Source: Sphaerochaeta pleomorpha str. Grapes
Lineage (GTDB): Bacteria > Spirochaetota > Spirochaetia > Sphaerochaetales > Sphaerochaetaceae
Direction of reading: 5' to 3'
DNA: 64,000 nucleotides
Assembly: GCF_000236685.1 (NCBI RefSeq)
Contig: NC_016633.1
Location: forward strand, 1,426,001 to 1,490,000
Part shown: positions 17,243 through 25,953 of the stretch, in pieces
Numbering within the stretch: position 1 is the stretch's first letter
Layout of the letters: the number at the start of each line of letters is the position of its first letter
Notes under the pieces: generated by a model
What the model saw: the letters and a program-made list of their open reading frames with translations, nothing else
Told to the model about the DNA's origin: nothing
The model's database searches: none
Program-made: the position numbers and the translations under genes

Positions 17243-17710
17243 TTGTTTTCCTTCCTTACAATGTTTCTCAAAACCTTTAAAACCAATGCATCAAGATGGC
17301 ATCTTGCCTCAAGACCCTTCAAATACCAAGAAAACCCTTGGGCCCCTCGATACTTTTATACGGGACTTGTCCTGTGATTAACTACCAGGCAGAGTCGGAT
17401 GGCCAAAGGTAAGGTACCTTGCTTCAAGAGTTTTACTTCCCATTAGCATACATGCATGTTATTTTTTTTTCAAGTTGTTAGTAAAATAAATATAATGTTA
17501 TTATAATAACACCTTTTCGTAGTGTTTTCATTATTGCTACTTTGCTCCCTTGCCAGAGCCAAATCCTTCATTGCCTGTTGTGCAAAAGAAATTCCCCGGA
17601 CCCTCTGAACCCATCAGGGGATTTATACAGAGGTTAACGGGGAATACTAAGTAAGCTTGGCTGACAAACATAAAAAGGACAGGGCATTGTAATGGGGAAA
17701 AAGATGAAAG
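17243..17710. other. Intergenic region with a 16-bp AT palindrome
   Basis: No gene is seen in these 468 bases. The amino acid transporter promoter should lie here on the minus strand. The notable element is a perfect palindrome, TGTTATTATAATAACA, at 17496-17511, which contains a TATAAT-like -10 on the minus strand. It could be an operator over the promoter. No clear -35 accompanies it. Confidence 0.5.
17496..17511. promoter_or_regulatory. Perfect 16-bp palindrome, possible operator
   Basis: TGTTATTATAATAACA reads the same on both strands and lies about 255 bases upstream of the amino acid binding-protein start. Its AT-rich symmetric form suits a regulator site, but the regulator is unknown. 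Confidence 0.4.
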
Positions 17711-18418
17711 CTACTCGCTATAAATTTGTCTTGAACCGTTGATAATGGCCTGGAAGTACTGCTCGACCCAGGCCTTTGCCTCATGTGCCTTCCTCTCCTT
17801 CACCAGGGTGTAGGTTTTCAAGGTACTTTTATAGACATTTTCACAGCCATAGAGCCTGCAATACCGTTCCCAAAGAGCGGTAATAGGAATGGAAAAAGAA
17901 GAATAGATTAGAGGCAGCAGGGTATTCTCGGTAATAATGCTAAATTCATGATGAAAGTCGAAAAGAGCCTTCGCACAGGCGGAGGGGTTTTCCGCCTCCT
18001 TCAGCTTTTCCAGATACGGCAGGACAGATTCGATATCATCATCACTGGCCTTTTCAATGATGGTATCTATTGAAAGCAGGTCAAATGCCTTTCTAATTTC
18101 CAGAATCGAACGTATCTCAGCTCGTCTGAGCGACCCGCCGTTGTAATTCATGATGGAGAGGATGGCCCCGGCTTTTCCCTGCCGCCTGAAATCATTGACA
18201 AAGACACCTATCCTCGGGCGAATTTCCAGAAAGCCTTTGCCTGCCATTTCCGCTATGCCGGAATGCACGATGGTCCTGCTGACATTCATCTGTTCCGCAA
18301 GATCCCTCTCGGGCGGCAGTTGTGTCCCGATCTCGAGTTTTCCCGAGAGGATCATATCCTCCACCTGCCTGACAAACAAGTCTTTCAAGGATGGTGCATA
18401 TATTTTTGAGAATTCCAT
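17711..18418 (-). CDS. GntR-family (FCD domain) regulator
   Basis: This 235-residue protein has an N-terminal winged helix (QVEDMILSGKLEIG, LPPERDLAEQMNVSRTIVHSGIAEMAGKGFLEI) and a helical FCD domain. AGGGAGC precedes the ATG. It is divergent from the hypB-containing operon, and two copies of TGGTATTACCA lie between the genes. It probably represses itself and that operon in response to a small metabolite. Control of the downstream amino acid transporter is possible but less supported. Confidence 0.88.
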   Translation of the reverse strand: MEFSKIYAPSLKDLFVRQVEDMILSGKLEIGTQLPPERDLAEQMNVSRTIVHSGIAEMAGKGFLEIRPRIGVFVNDFRRQGKAGAILSIMNYNGGSLRRAEIRSILEIRKAFDLLSIDTIIEKASDDDIESVLPYLEKLKEAENPSACAKALFDFHHEFSIITENTLLPLIYSSFSIPITALWERYCRLYGCENVYKSTLKTYTLVKERKAHEAKAWVEQYFQAIINGSRQIYSE

Positions 18419-18447
18419 TGTTTGCTCCCTATTTCATATATTGGTCT

Positions 18448-18460
18448 CTGGTATTACCAG
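18448..18460. promoter_or_regulatory. Putative GntR operator, copy 1
   Basis: CTGGTATTACCAG is a perfect inverted repeat (CTGGTA-T-TACCAG), 30 bases upstream of the GntR start. The same core TGGTATTACCA recurs at 18579-18589 near the divergent operon. Confidence 0.7.
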
Positions 18461-18578
18461 AAAAAGTATACTACATATTTTTAGATATTTCAGTAAAATA
18501 ATCTCTAGAATGATAAATTTTAGGTTTTTATAGATATTTTTTTATTGGTATATGAAAGATTCTATGTTAGGATTGCTG

Positions 18579-18589
18579 TGGTATTACCA
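18579..18589. promoter_or_regulatory. Putative GntR operator, copy 2
   Basis: TGGTATTACCA repeats the core of the site at 18448 and lies about 70 bases upstream of the membrane-protein gene that heads the hypB operon. A further half site TTGGTA occurs at 18545. Confidence 0.7.
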
Positions 18590-18657
18590 ATAAACACAAA
18601 ACGCCACCCTCTAGGCACATTTGCAAAGGGTGGCGTGAAACGGAAGGAGGGAAAGAA

Positions 18658-19584
18658 ATGTTTCTTTTCCAAGCACAACCCTGGTACAACTATCTCATGT
18701 TACTGGCAATCTTCGGTCTTCTGATTCTTTTGAATGAAATCAGTCGTCGTTCCCAGAAGGGAGGATTCATCCTTTTCATTATCCTTCCTCTTGTCCTTTC
18801 CCTGTTTGTCTGGCCAAAGACTGCCAAGGGGACGAGCGTTGATGATTGGTTCCACTTTGCCAAAGTCTATTCTTCCCTTGCAGGTTGCATAGGGTTCTGG
18901 GCGATCAGGAATTTCAAGAACCTGAACAAAAACAAATGGGCCCTCTGCTTTCCTCCCTTGATCCTCGCGGTCAACATATTGGAAGCAGTTGTCAGAGACT
19001 TCCAAATCGGTGGCCTTGGCTTGGTGAACCAAGTGTTCGACGGCATGGCAACTACCAGTGGAGTCTGGAACTACATGAACGGCATCGCCGGTATTCTCAA
19101 CATCATCACCATTACCGGCTGGGTGGGCATCTGCATCAGCAGCGGAAAGAGCAAGGACATGCTCTGGCCCGATATGTGCTGGTTCTGGATTGTTGCCTAT
19201 GATATCTGGAACTTCGCCTATACCTACAACTGCCTTGCCGACCATGCCTGGTATTGCGGGATAGCCTTGTTGCTTGCCCCTACCTTTGTAGCCTTCACCC
19301 TGAAAAAAGGCGCCTGGCTTCAGCACCGTGCCCATACGCTGGCACTCTGGTGCATGTTCGCAATGACAGTCCCCTCCTTCATCGACGGTTCAAAATTCGC
19401 TGTCAAGTCGAGCCAGAATCCAAAAGCTCTCTTTCTGGTCAGTTTCCTTGCCCTTGCAGCAAATGTGGCAGTAGCAGTCTATATGGTCTACAAGATTGCC
19501 AGAACCCATAGAAATCCCTATACATCAGAGCTCTACTCAGATTTAGCTTGCTATAAAACCGTAAAGGCAGAAGCTGCCAGGTAA
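18658..19584 (+). CDS. Multi-span membrane protein of unknown function (possibly DUF5692)
   Basis: This 308-residue protein has roughly eight or nine hydrophobic spans and is rich in Trp, Tyr and Cys in its loops (WPDMCWFWIVAYDIWNFAYTYNCLADHAWYCG near residues 169-200). I think it belongs to the family labelled DUF5692, but this is from memory of its general appearance. Its function is unknown. AAGGAGGGAAAG precedes the ATG. It is the first gene of the unit with hypB, a flavoprotein, hypA and a methyltransferase, so it may be a transporter or membrane anchor for the same process. The His/Cys/Trp-rich loop could bind metal. Confidence 0.75.
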   Translation: MFLFQAQPWYNYLMLLAIFGLLILLNEISRRSQKGGFILFIILPLVLSLFVWPKTAKGTSVDDWFHFAKVYSSLAGCIGFWAIRNFKNLNKNKWALCFPPLILAVNILEAVVRDFQIGGLGLVNQVFDGMATTSGVWNYMNGIAGILNIITITGWVGICISSGKSKDMLWPDMCWFWIVAYDIWNFAYTYNCLADHAWYCGIALLLAPTFVAFTLKKGAWLQHRAHTLALWCMFAMTVPSFIDGSKFAVKSSQNPKALFLVSFLALAANVAVAVYMVYKIARTHRNPYTSELYSDLACYKTVKAEAAR

Positions 19585-19604
19585 CTTTCAAGGAGGTTTT
19601 TTCC

Positions 19605-20273
19605 GTGAATACATTCAAAATATTGGAAATCAAGAAAAGCGTTTTCGAGAACAACGACGAACAGGCTGAATTATTGCGCAAGGATCTGAAGGAAAAACAA
19701 CGGTTCCTTCTCAATCTCATGTCTTCTCCAGGTTCGGGGAAAACCACAACCTTGAAAAGAACCATCTCAGCCTTGGAAGAGGAAATGCACATCGGCGTCA
19801 TGGAAGCTGATATTGATTCCGATGTAGATGCAATAGCCATTTCTGAGACCGGGGCAAAGGTAATCCAGTTGCATACCGGAGGAATGTGCCACTTGGATGC
19901 AGAGATGACAAGCCAAGGTCTTGCAGGCCTCGAGACAGAGGGACTGGACCTTATTATCCTGGAAAACGTCGGAAACCTTGTATGTCCTGCCGAATTCGAT
20001 ACGGGGGCGGTAAAGAACGCCATGATCCTCAGCATTCCCGAAGGCGATGACAAACCTTTGAAATATCCCTTGATGTTTTCAATCTGTGATGTGCTTCTGA
20101 TCAACAAGATCGATGCCTTGGATTATTTCGACTTTGATATCGAAGCGTGCACCCAGCGGGCCAAGGCTTTGAACCCAACTATCAAGGTAATCCCCATTTC
20201 TGCGAGGACAGGCGAAGGGATGGCGGACTGGATACAGTGGTTGCGCGAACAAGTAGCGGCTTGGAAAGTCTGA
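19605..20273 (+). CDS. hypB: HypB-type nickel-insertion GTPase
   Basis: This 222-residue SIMIBI GTPase has a P-loop SPGSGKTT near residue 41, EADIDSDVDA near 66, HTGGMCHLDAEMT near 90 (the metal-site Cys-His of HypB) and INKIDALDYFDFD near 165. HypB delivers nickel with HypA to NiFe hydrogenase. It lacks the His-rich N-terminus of some HypBs. The start is GTG, with a strong AAGGAGG site. No hydrogenase subunit or hypCDEF gene is in this window, so the client enzyme is not known. Confidence 0.92.
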   Translation: MNTFKILEIKKSVFENNDEQAELLRKDLKEKQRFLLNLMSSPGSGKTTTLKRTISALEEEMHIGVMEADIDSDVDAIAISETGAKVIQLHTGGMCHLDAEMTSQGLAGLETEGLDLIILENVGNLVCPAEFDTGAVKNAMILSIPEGDDKPLKYPLMFSICDVLLINKIDALDYFDFDIEACTQRAKALNPTIKVIPISARTGEGMADWIQWLREQVAAWKV

Positions 20274-20283
20274 GGAGCATAGG

Positions 20284-22968
20284 ATGGAAGAGATAAACTA
20301 TAAAGTCTTGGAATTTGCGAACAAGGTCAGCAGAAAGAAAAAAGGTGCCAAGGATGAACTCGATGCCCAGGGACCGGAATACAGGATCCTATCATCGGTG
20401 GTAACCGAGGAAATGGCAGAGGTCGCCCTCGCCTTGGAATTCAGGAAACCCCAGAGTGTCAGACAAGTGTCTGCTATCTGCAACAAAAGCGAAGAGAAAA
20501 CCCGCGAACTGCTGGAGCAACTGGCCACCGATGGCGTCTGCTTTGTGAACAACAAACAAGGCGTTGATACCTACTGGTATGACACCTGGGTCCCCGGCAT
20601 CATGGAGATGATGGCAAACAATCTCGAAAACGTGCACAAGCATCCCGAGATTGCACAGGCTTTCAACGATTATGGCATAGTGCGCGGTTCCAAGTCTTCC
20701 GGGATGTTTCCCGTCGGCGTAGGCTTGATGCGCGTCATCCCCATCGAAACCGCAATCTCGGGAGAAACCAGAAAAGCTTCCTATGAGGAAATATCCAAGT
20801 ATCTCAATGAAAGTACTATCTTCTCTGTCTCCGATTGTGCCTGCCGGACTGTTCGGGAAGCCATGGGAGAGGGTTGCGGGCATCTCAAGGAAGATATGTG
20901 CATCCAACTGGGACATGCGGCAGAATATTATATCAGGACAAAGCGCGGCCGCGCGATCACCCGCGAAGAAGCGTTTGCAATCATCAAAAGGGCTGAGGAG
21001 AATGGGCTCATGCACCAGATCCCCAACCTGGACGGAAGTGGCAAGACCCATGCCATCTGCAACTGCTGTGGTTGTTCCTGCCTTTCGCTCCGTACGGCCG
21101 AGATGTTTCTCAATGCCGATATGGTGCGTTCCAATTACGTATCGGTAGTCGACAAGGACAAGTGTGTGGCTTGTGGAGAGTGTGTAACGAACTGCCCGAC
21201 AAATGCCCTCCACTTGGGACAGAAACTGTGCTCAACCAAGCCTATCGTAGACAAAATCGAACGAAAATATACACCCCGCAACAAGGAATGGGGCCCGGCC
21301 GACTGGAATGTTGACTATCGCACGAACCGTGAGAATGTGGTAGAAAGCGGCACCAGCCCCTGTAAGACAACCTGTCCGGCCCATATCGCCGTCCAAGGCT
21401 ATATCAAGCTTGCCTCCCAGCAACGTTATACCGAAGCCTTGGAATTGATCAGAAAGGAAAACCCGTTCCCAGCTGTCTGTGGCCGTATCTGTCCCAAAAA
21501 GTGTGAGGATGCGTGTACCCGCGGGGATATCGACGATCCCCTTGCAATCGATGATATCAAGAAGTTCATTGCAGAGCAGGACCTGGATGTAAACCGTCGT
21601 TTCATCCCGGCAAAGCGCCATGACTATGGCAAGAAAATTGCAATCGTCGGGGCCGGGCCTTCCGGGTTGTCCTGCGCCTACTATCTGGCGATCGATGGCT
21701 ATAACGTGACTGTTTTCGAAAAGCAACCGGTACTTGGGGGCATGCTGACAATGGGAATTCCCTCTTTCAGGTTGGAAAAGAACGTTGTCAATGCTGAAAT
21801 TGATATTCTTCGGGAACTTGGGGTCGAATTCAAGACCGGTATTGAAGTCGGCAAAGAAATATCCCTCAACCAATTGAGAGAACAAGGGTACAAAGCCTTT
21901 TACCTTGCCATCGGAGCACAACAGGGAAGGAAAATCGGCATTGAGGGAGAAGACGCCGAGGGTGTTGTCTCCGGCATCGAATTCTTACGCAAGGTCAACC
22001 TTGCCTCTTTTGATACACTCGAAGGGAATGTCGTAGTGATCGGAGGCGGCAATGTTGCCATAGATGTTGCCCGCACGGCATCTCGTGTCGGAGGCGAAAA
22101 GGTCTCCATGTATTGCCTGGAAAATCGTAGCGAGATGCCAGCCCTTGGTGAAGAGATTGCGGAAGCCGAAGGCGAAGCGATTGTAATCAACAATTCCTGG
22201 GGCCCGAAGCGTATTCTCACTGAGGGAGGCAAGGTTACCTCTGTAGAGTTCAAGAAATGCCTGTCTGTCTTTGACGCTGACAAAAAGTTTCATCCGGTTT
22301 ATGACGAGGAACAAACGATTATCGTTCCTGCCGATACAGTATTGCTTTCTGTCGGACAATCGATCGAATGGGGTTCTTTGCTCGAAGGCAGCAAAGTTCA
22401 GGTAAGGCCAAACAAAGCAGCGATTGCCGATTCCTTTACCCTCCAGACAGACGAAAGCGATATATTTGTCGGGGGAGATGCCTTGACCGGACCAAAATTC
22501 GCCATCGATGCCATTGCCTTGGGAAAGGAAGCCAGTATTTCAATCCATCGGTTCGTACAACCAGGGCAGAGCCTGGTCATCGGACGAGACAGGAAAAAAT
22601 ATACGGCCCTCGACAAGGAAAGCGTAATTGTTTCCGATTATGACACTACGCCAAGGCAACGGGCAATGCAGGATCATTCTGCCACACTTTCTTTTGCTGA
22701 TGAACGCGGAACCTTTACCGAGGAACAGGTCAAAAAAGAAACGGACAGGTGCCTTGGTTGCGGGGCGACGATCGTCGATGAGTTTCTATGCGTCGGTTGC
22801 GGGCAATGTACGACAAAATGCAAGTTCGAGGCCATCTCATTGAAGAGAAAGTATAATGGTGAGGGTGTGTCCTACGAGCATGTAAAACCTGCGGTTATGA
22901 AAACCGTTATCAAGCGCAAAGTCAGGATTACTGCACAAAAAGTGCAGGATGCGTTTACAGGAAAATAG
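20284..22968 (+). CDS. Large Fe-S flavoprotein oxidoreductase (ferredoxin + GltD-like domains)
   Basis: This 894-residue protein is made of several parts. Residues 1-110 look helical or winged-helix-like. Near 185-280 is a Cys-rich zone (SDCACRT, NCCGCSC). A ferredoxin motif CVACGECVTNCP lies near 293-304. From about 358 the protein matches the glutamate synthase small subunit type: PCKTTCPAH with further Cys pairs, an FAD site IVGAGPSGLSCAYYL near 452 and an NAD(P)H site VIGGGNVAIDVARTASRVGG near 583. The C-terminus has another ferredoxin-like part (CLGCG, CVGCGQCTTKC, near 822-845). It should move electrons between NAD(P)H and an Fe-S partner in the cytoplasm. It lies between hypB and hypA, 10 and 11 bases from each. 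The substrate is unknown. Confidence 0.85.
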   Translation: MEEINYKVLEFANKVSRKKKGAKDELDAQGPEYRILSSVVTEEMAEVALALEFRKPQSVRQVSAICNKSEEKTRELLEQLATDGVCFVNNKQGVDTYWYDTWVPGIMEMMANNLENVHKHPEIAQAFNDYGIVRGSKSSGMFPVGVGLMRVIPIETAISGETRKASYEEISKYLNESTIFSVSDCACRTVREAMGEGCGHLKEDMCIQLGHAAEYYIRTKRGRAITREEAFAIIKRAEENGLMHQIPNLDGSGKTHAICNCCGCSCLSLRTAEMFLNADMVRSNYVSVVDKDKCVACGECVTNCPTNALHLGQKLCSTKPIVDKIERKYTPRNKEWGPADWNVDYRTNRENVVESGTSPCKTTCPAHIAVQGYIKLASQQRYTEALELIRKENPFPAVCGRICPKKCEDACTRGDIDDPLAIDDIKKFIAEQDLDVNRRFIPAKRHDYGKKIAIVGAGPSGLSCAYYLAIDGYNVTVFEKQPVLGGMLTMGIPSFRLEKNVVNAEIDILRELGVEFKTGIEVGKEISLNQLREQGYKAFYLAIGAQQGRKIGIEGEDAEGVVSGIEFLRKVNLASFDTLEGNVVVIGGGNVAIDVARTASRVGGEKVSMYCLENRSEMPALGEEIAEAEGEAIVINNSWGPKRILTEGGKVTSVEFKKCLSVFDADKKFHPVYDEEQTIIVPADTVLLSVGQSIEWGSLLEGSKVQVRPNKAAIADSFTLQTDESDIFVGGDALTGPKFAIDAIALGKEASISIHRFVQPGQSLVIGRDRKKYTALDKESVIVSDYDTTPRQRAMQDHSATLSFADERGTFTEEQVKKETDRCLGCGATIVDEFLCVGCGQCTTKCKFEAISLKRKYNGEGVSYEHVKPAVMKTVIKRKVRITAQKVQDAFTGK

Positions 22969-22979
22969 GAGGAGTACCG

Positions 22980-23321
22980 ATGCACGAACTGGGAGTGGTC
23001 ATGGAAGTGATCAAAGTGGTTGAGAAGGCCATGAAAGACAACGACTTGCAGCAGGTGGAAAAAATTGTCCTGCAGATAGGAGAAATCTCTTCCATGATTC
23101 CCCGGTATATATTGCAATGTTTCCCTGCAGCTGTAGAGGGGACTTGTCTTGAGGACACTGAACTTGCGATTGAGATTCTCCCTGCAAATGCGCTCTGCAA
23201 AGATTGTAGAAAAGTATATCCCGCGGTTCCGACAAAGGGGGTTTGCCCTCACTGCGGAAGTGAAAACAAGGAACTGCTGGGAGGCAGGGAGTTCAATATC
23301 AAGGAGATAGTCGCATGCTAG
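22980..23321 (+). CDS. hypA: HypA-type nickel metallochaperone
   Basis: This 113-residue protein starts MHELGVV, with the His2-Glu3 nickel-binding N-terminus of HypA, and has a zinc site made of two Cys pairs (CKDC near residue 73, CPHC near 89). The length is normal. HypA binds nickel and docks to HypB. GGAGGAGTACCG precedes the ATG. It overlaps the next gene by 7 bases. The hypB/flavoprotein/hypA order is not the standard hyp operon. Confidence 0.92.
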   Translation: MHELGVVMEVIKVVEKAMKDNDLQQVEKIVLQIGEISSMIPRYILQCFPAAVEGTCLEDTELAIEILPANALCKDCRKVYPAVPTKGVCPHCGSENKELLGGREFNIKEIVAC

Positions 23322-23917
23322 CTACTGCACTCGACCAGTTGCAAGTAATCTCCTTTTTCGATTCCCAAGCCCCGAACTGGGATGCCTGTAACAAGGCTAA
23401 ACCGGAAAAGCTGGAGACAATCCTGGATTTTGCACACATTCTGCCAGGTGACAAAGTCCTTGATGTCGCCTGCGGGACAGGAATACTGTTTCCCTACTAC
23501 CTTAAAAAGGAGGTAGCGAAGGTTGTCGGGGTCGATATTTCGGAAAAGATGATTGCAAGGGCACAGGAAAACTACACGGACCGTAGAATAGAACTCCACA
23601 ACCTCGATATAGAAAAGGCAGTTTTTACATGCCAGTTCAACCAGGTAGTGGTGTTCAATGCCTTGCCTCATTTCAACTCGCCAAGCCATTTGATACCAGC
23701 GCTTGCCCGTTTTACCGAGCCGGGGGGAAGATTGACCATAGCCCATGACATGGGTAGGGCTCACCTCAACACCGTCCATTGCAGGAAGGCAATGGCTGTT
23801 TCGCTTGGGCTTATCAGTGAGACTGAGCTCTCTTCCCTGTTTTTGCCTTTCTTTACCGTCGATTGCATGATTTCAAATGAGGATTACTATGTCGTCTCGG
23901 GCTTGAAAAACCGCTAG
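23315..23917 (+). CDS. Class I SAM-dependent methyltransferase
   Basis: This 200-residue protein has the SAM-binding motif I VLDVACGTGILFPYYL near residue 48, motif II VVGVDISEKMIARAQENY near 71 and FNQVVVFNALPHF near 108. It belongs to the small Methyltransf_11/25-like group. The substrate cannot be predicted. Its start lies inside the end of hypA, so it is coupled to that gene and probably serves the same pathway. Confidence 0.88.
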   Translation: MLATALDQLQVISFFDSQAPNWDACNKAKPEKLETILDFAHILPGDKVLDVACGTGILFPYYLKKEVAKVVGVDISEKMIARAQENYTDRRIELHNLDIEKAVFTCQFNQVVVFNALPHFNSPSHLIPALARFTEPGGRLTIAHDMGRAHLNTVHCRKAMAVSLGLISETELSSLFLPFFTVDCMISNEDYYVVSGLKNR

Positions 23918-23924
23918 GACCCAA

Positions 23925-23938
23925 GCCCCAACCGGGGC
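23925..23938. terminator. Weak hairpin after the hyp operon
   Basis: GCCCC-aacc-GGGGC forms a 5-bp GC stem just after the methyltransferase stop. There is no T tract, so its role as a terminator is doubtful. Confidence 0.3.
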
Positions 23939-23979
23939 AAGGGAGAAATCTAGCTATCCGATGAAACAGGGAGACCTTC

Positions 23980-25371
23980 CTAAATGAGGGGATGAGAGGA
24001 AAACGAGTCCCCCTTCTCTTTTTGTAGTTCATACTGTTTTTGCAGATTCTCCAGTTTCCGGTAGCTCGAAAAGAAGGCAGGTATCAGAAAACAGTCGGCA
24101 AGGAGCCAAGCTGCGGGGGAAGCAAAGCAAACGGCAGAAAAACCCCACAGCGGAACTGCAATGAGGGCAACACTCATCCTTGCAACCATTTCAAGCATGC
24201 CTGAAAGCACTGCGAAGCGACTGAACCCCATCCCCTGGATCATAAACCGCACAATATTGACCAGTGCCAAGGGAAAATAGAAGGCACTGGTGATTATCAG
24301 GAATCGATGGGCGTTGGCAATAATCTGCGTTGCCTCAGGACTCAGGAAGAGCAAGCTGAGGCGAGTCCCGAAGAAATACATAATCACCCACGCAATAAGC
24401 GAATAGATCAGGCCTAAAAGGGCACTGGCTCGTACCCCTGTCTTCAACCGTTCAAAGTTCCCTGCACCGGTGTTCTGTCCGCCAAAGGTTGCCATCGTGG
24501 TTCCCAGGGCATCGAAAGGTGTACAGAAAAACATACCTATCCTCGACGCGGCAGTAACTGCGGCAACGACTCCAGACCCCAAAGAATTCACGGAAGCCTG
24601 CAAGATTACGCTTCCAATCGCAGTAATGGAATACTGCAGCCCCATGGGAATGCCCACATTACAGAGCGTTTTGAAATGTTGCCCCTTGATTTTTTTATCT
24701 TCTTCTGTGAACCGGAGAATTTCAAACTTCTTTCCCATGTATATGAGACAGGCAAGCCCTGCTATCCCCTGGGAGATTATCGTAGCAAGGGCTGCCCCTG
24801 CAACATCCAATCTGAACACCAAAATGAAGAGCAAATCCAGGCCGATATTCAAAAGGGAAGAAAGAACAAGAAAATAAACCGGGGTTTTGCTATCACCAAG
24901 GGCACGGATAATGCTGGAGACCATATTATAGAGAATAATAAGGGGAATCCCGCAGAAAATGATTCTGATATAGGAAACAGCACGGTCGATAATGTCAGCA
25001 GGGGTTTGCATCGCCACTAATATAGGACGGCAGAATACGACAGTGAGAATGGTCAGGACAATCGAAAAAAGGATGCACAGTATCCCGGCGTTGAAGGCAT
25101 ACTGACGCATGAGGCGAAAATCCTTTGCCCCGAATTTCTGGGCAAGGGGAATTGCAAAACCACTGCAAAGCCCCATACAGAAACCAATGATAAGAAAATT
25201 TACCGATCCGGTGGAACCGACGGCAGCAAGTGCTTCTACGCCAAGGATTTTGCTGACGATTACCGTATCAACGACGTTATAGAACTGTTGGAACACATAG
25301 CCCAGCAAAACGGGAATTGAGAACCCCAAAATGAGTGATAGGGGCTTCCCCTCGGTCAAATCTTTTGTCAT
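23980..25371 (-). CDS. MATE-family efflux transporter
   Basis: This 463-residue protein has about 12 membrane spans and the family opening GKPLSLILGFSIPVLLGYVFQQFYNVVDTVIVSKILGVEALAAVG. Central repeats such as SSIIRALGDSKTP and GMGFSRFAVLSGMLEMVAR are also typical. I chose the ATG at 25371 (MTKDLTEGKP) over one 15 codons upstream because AGAAGGAAAT precedes it. It exports cationic drugs or metabolites by ion exchange. It stands alone. Confidence 0.92.
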   Translation of the reverse strand: MTKDLTEGKPLSLILGFSIPVLLGYVFQQFYNVVDTVIVSKILGVEALAAVGSTGSVNFLIIGFCMGLCSGFAIPLAQKFGAKDFRLMRQYAFNAGILCILFSIVLTILTVVFCRPILVAMQTPADIIDRAVSYIRIIFCGIPLIILYNMVSSIIRALGDSKTPVYFLVLSSLLNIGLDLLFILVFRLDVAGAALATIISQGIAGLACLIYMGKKFEILRFTEEDKKIKGQHFKTLCNVGIPMGLQYSITAIGSVILQASVNSLGSGVVAAVTAASRIGMFFCTPFDALGTTMATFGGQNTGAGNFERLKTGVRASALLGLIYSLIAWVIMYFFGTRLSLLFLSPEATQIIANAHRFLIITSAFYFPLALVNIVRFMIQGMGFSRFAVLSGMLEMVARMSVALIAVPLWGFSAVCFASPAAWLLADCFLIPAFFSSYRKLENLQKQYELQKEKGDSFSSHPLI

Positions 25372-25600
25372 ATTTCCTTCTCGGGAGCTCACACTGCCCA
25401 GCGCGTATGGATTCACGCATCCGTTGCCGACACTGTTTCACAAACACGAGAAGACTGCAATACTAGTATCTAGCAATTCTTGCTGATACTCACAAGCAAT
25501 AAAAGTAGTACATCCTGAGTATTGCCTGCTAGCGAAAAGTTTCTCCTCTTGGTGCTTCATAACCATTACTTTTTAAAATTTTCAACAGAAATAGCTACTT

Positions 25601-25663
25601 AGTTATTGACATATGCCATTTATAAACGTACTGTATGAGTGTAACCGACATATGTCAATAACT
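25601..25663. promoter_or_regulatory. 15-bp inverted repeat in the promoter region of the ORP-like cluster
   Basis: AGTTATTGACATATG at 25601-25615 is repeated in perfect inverse form at 25649-25663, with 33 bases between. The left arm supplies a TTGACA -35 (25606-25611), and a weak TACTGT -10 lies 17 bases on. The right arm itself contains the palindrome GACATATGTC. This looks like a regulator binding region governing the downstream cluster; the DUF134 protein encoded there is one candidate regulator. Confidence 0.65.
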
Positions 25664-25682
25664 AATACCAGGGAGGATACAC

Positions 25683-25919
25683 ATGCCAGCAAGAGATGGA
25701 ACGGGCCCAATGGGTCTTGGACCGTATTCTGGAAAGGGATTTGGAACCTGCCCAAGGCTGTCAGGAAGAGGATTTGGACGTGGCTATGGCAGAGGCCAAG
25801 GCTATGGGTATAGAAATACCTATGGTACCGTTGCTACGAAAGAAACCCTCGAAGAACAAAGGGAAAATGTAGAACGTCAATTGAGAGATGTTCAAAACAG
25901 GATACAGAGCCTGAAATAA
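25683..25919 (+). CDS. DUF5320-like small Gly/Arg-rich protein
   Basis: This 78-residue protein begins MPARDGTGPMGLGPYSGKG, the hallmark start of the DUF5320 family. A Gly-Arg-Tyr-rich stretch follows (GRGFGRGYGRGQGYGYRN), and it ends in a predicted coiled coil (KETLEEQRENVERQLRDVQNRIQSLK). These small proteins are regularly found next to NifX-type and MinD-type genes in anaerobes; their function is unknown. AGGGAGGAT precedes the ATG. It is the first gene of the cluster. Confidence 0.85.
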   Translation: MPARDGTGPMGLGPYSGKGFGTCPRLSGRGFGRGYGRGQGYGYRNTYGTVATKETLEEQRENVERQLRDVQNRIQSLK

Positions 25920-25953
25920 GTCTGCAAGGACCGTAAAGCCAAAAGGAGCCTTT

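Noticed and set aside
25601-25663. Inverted repeat at 25.6 kb as an IS end or attachment site
   Set aside because: There is no integrase or transposase nearby, and the arms include a -35 box right ahead of a gene, which fits a regulatory role better.
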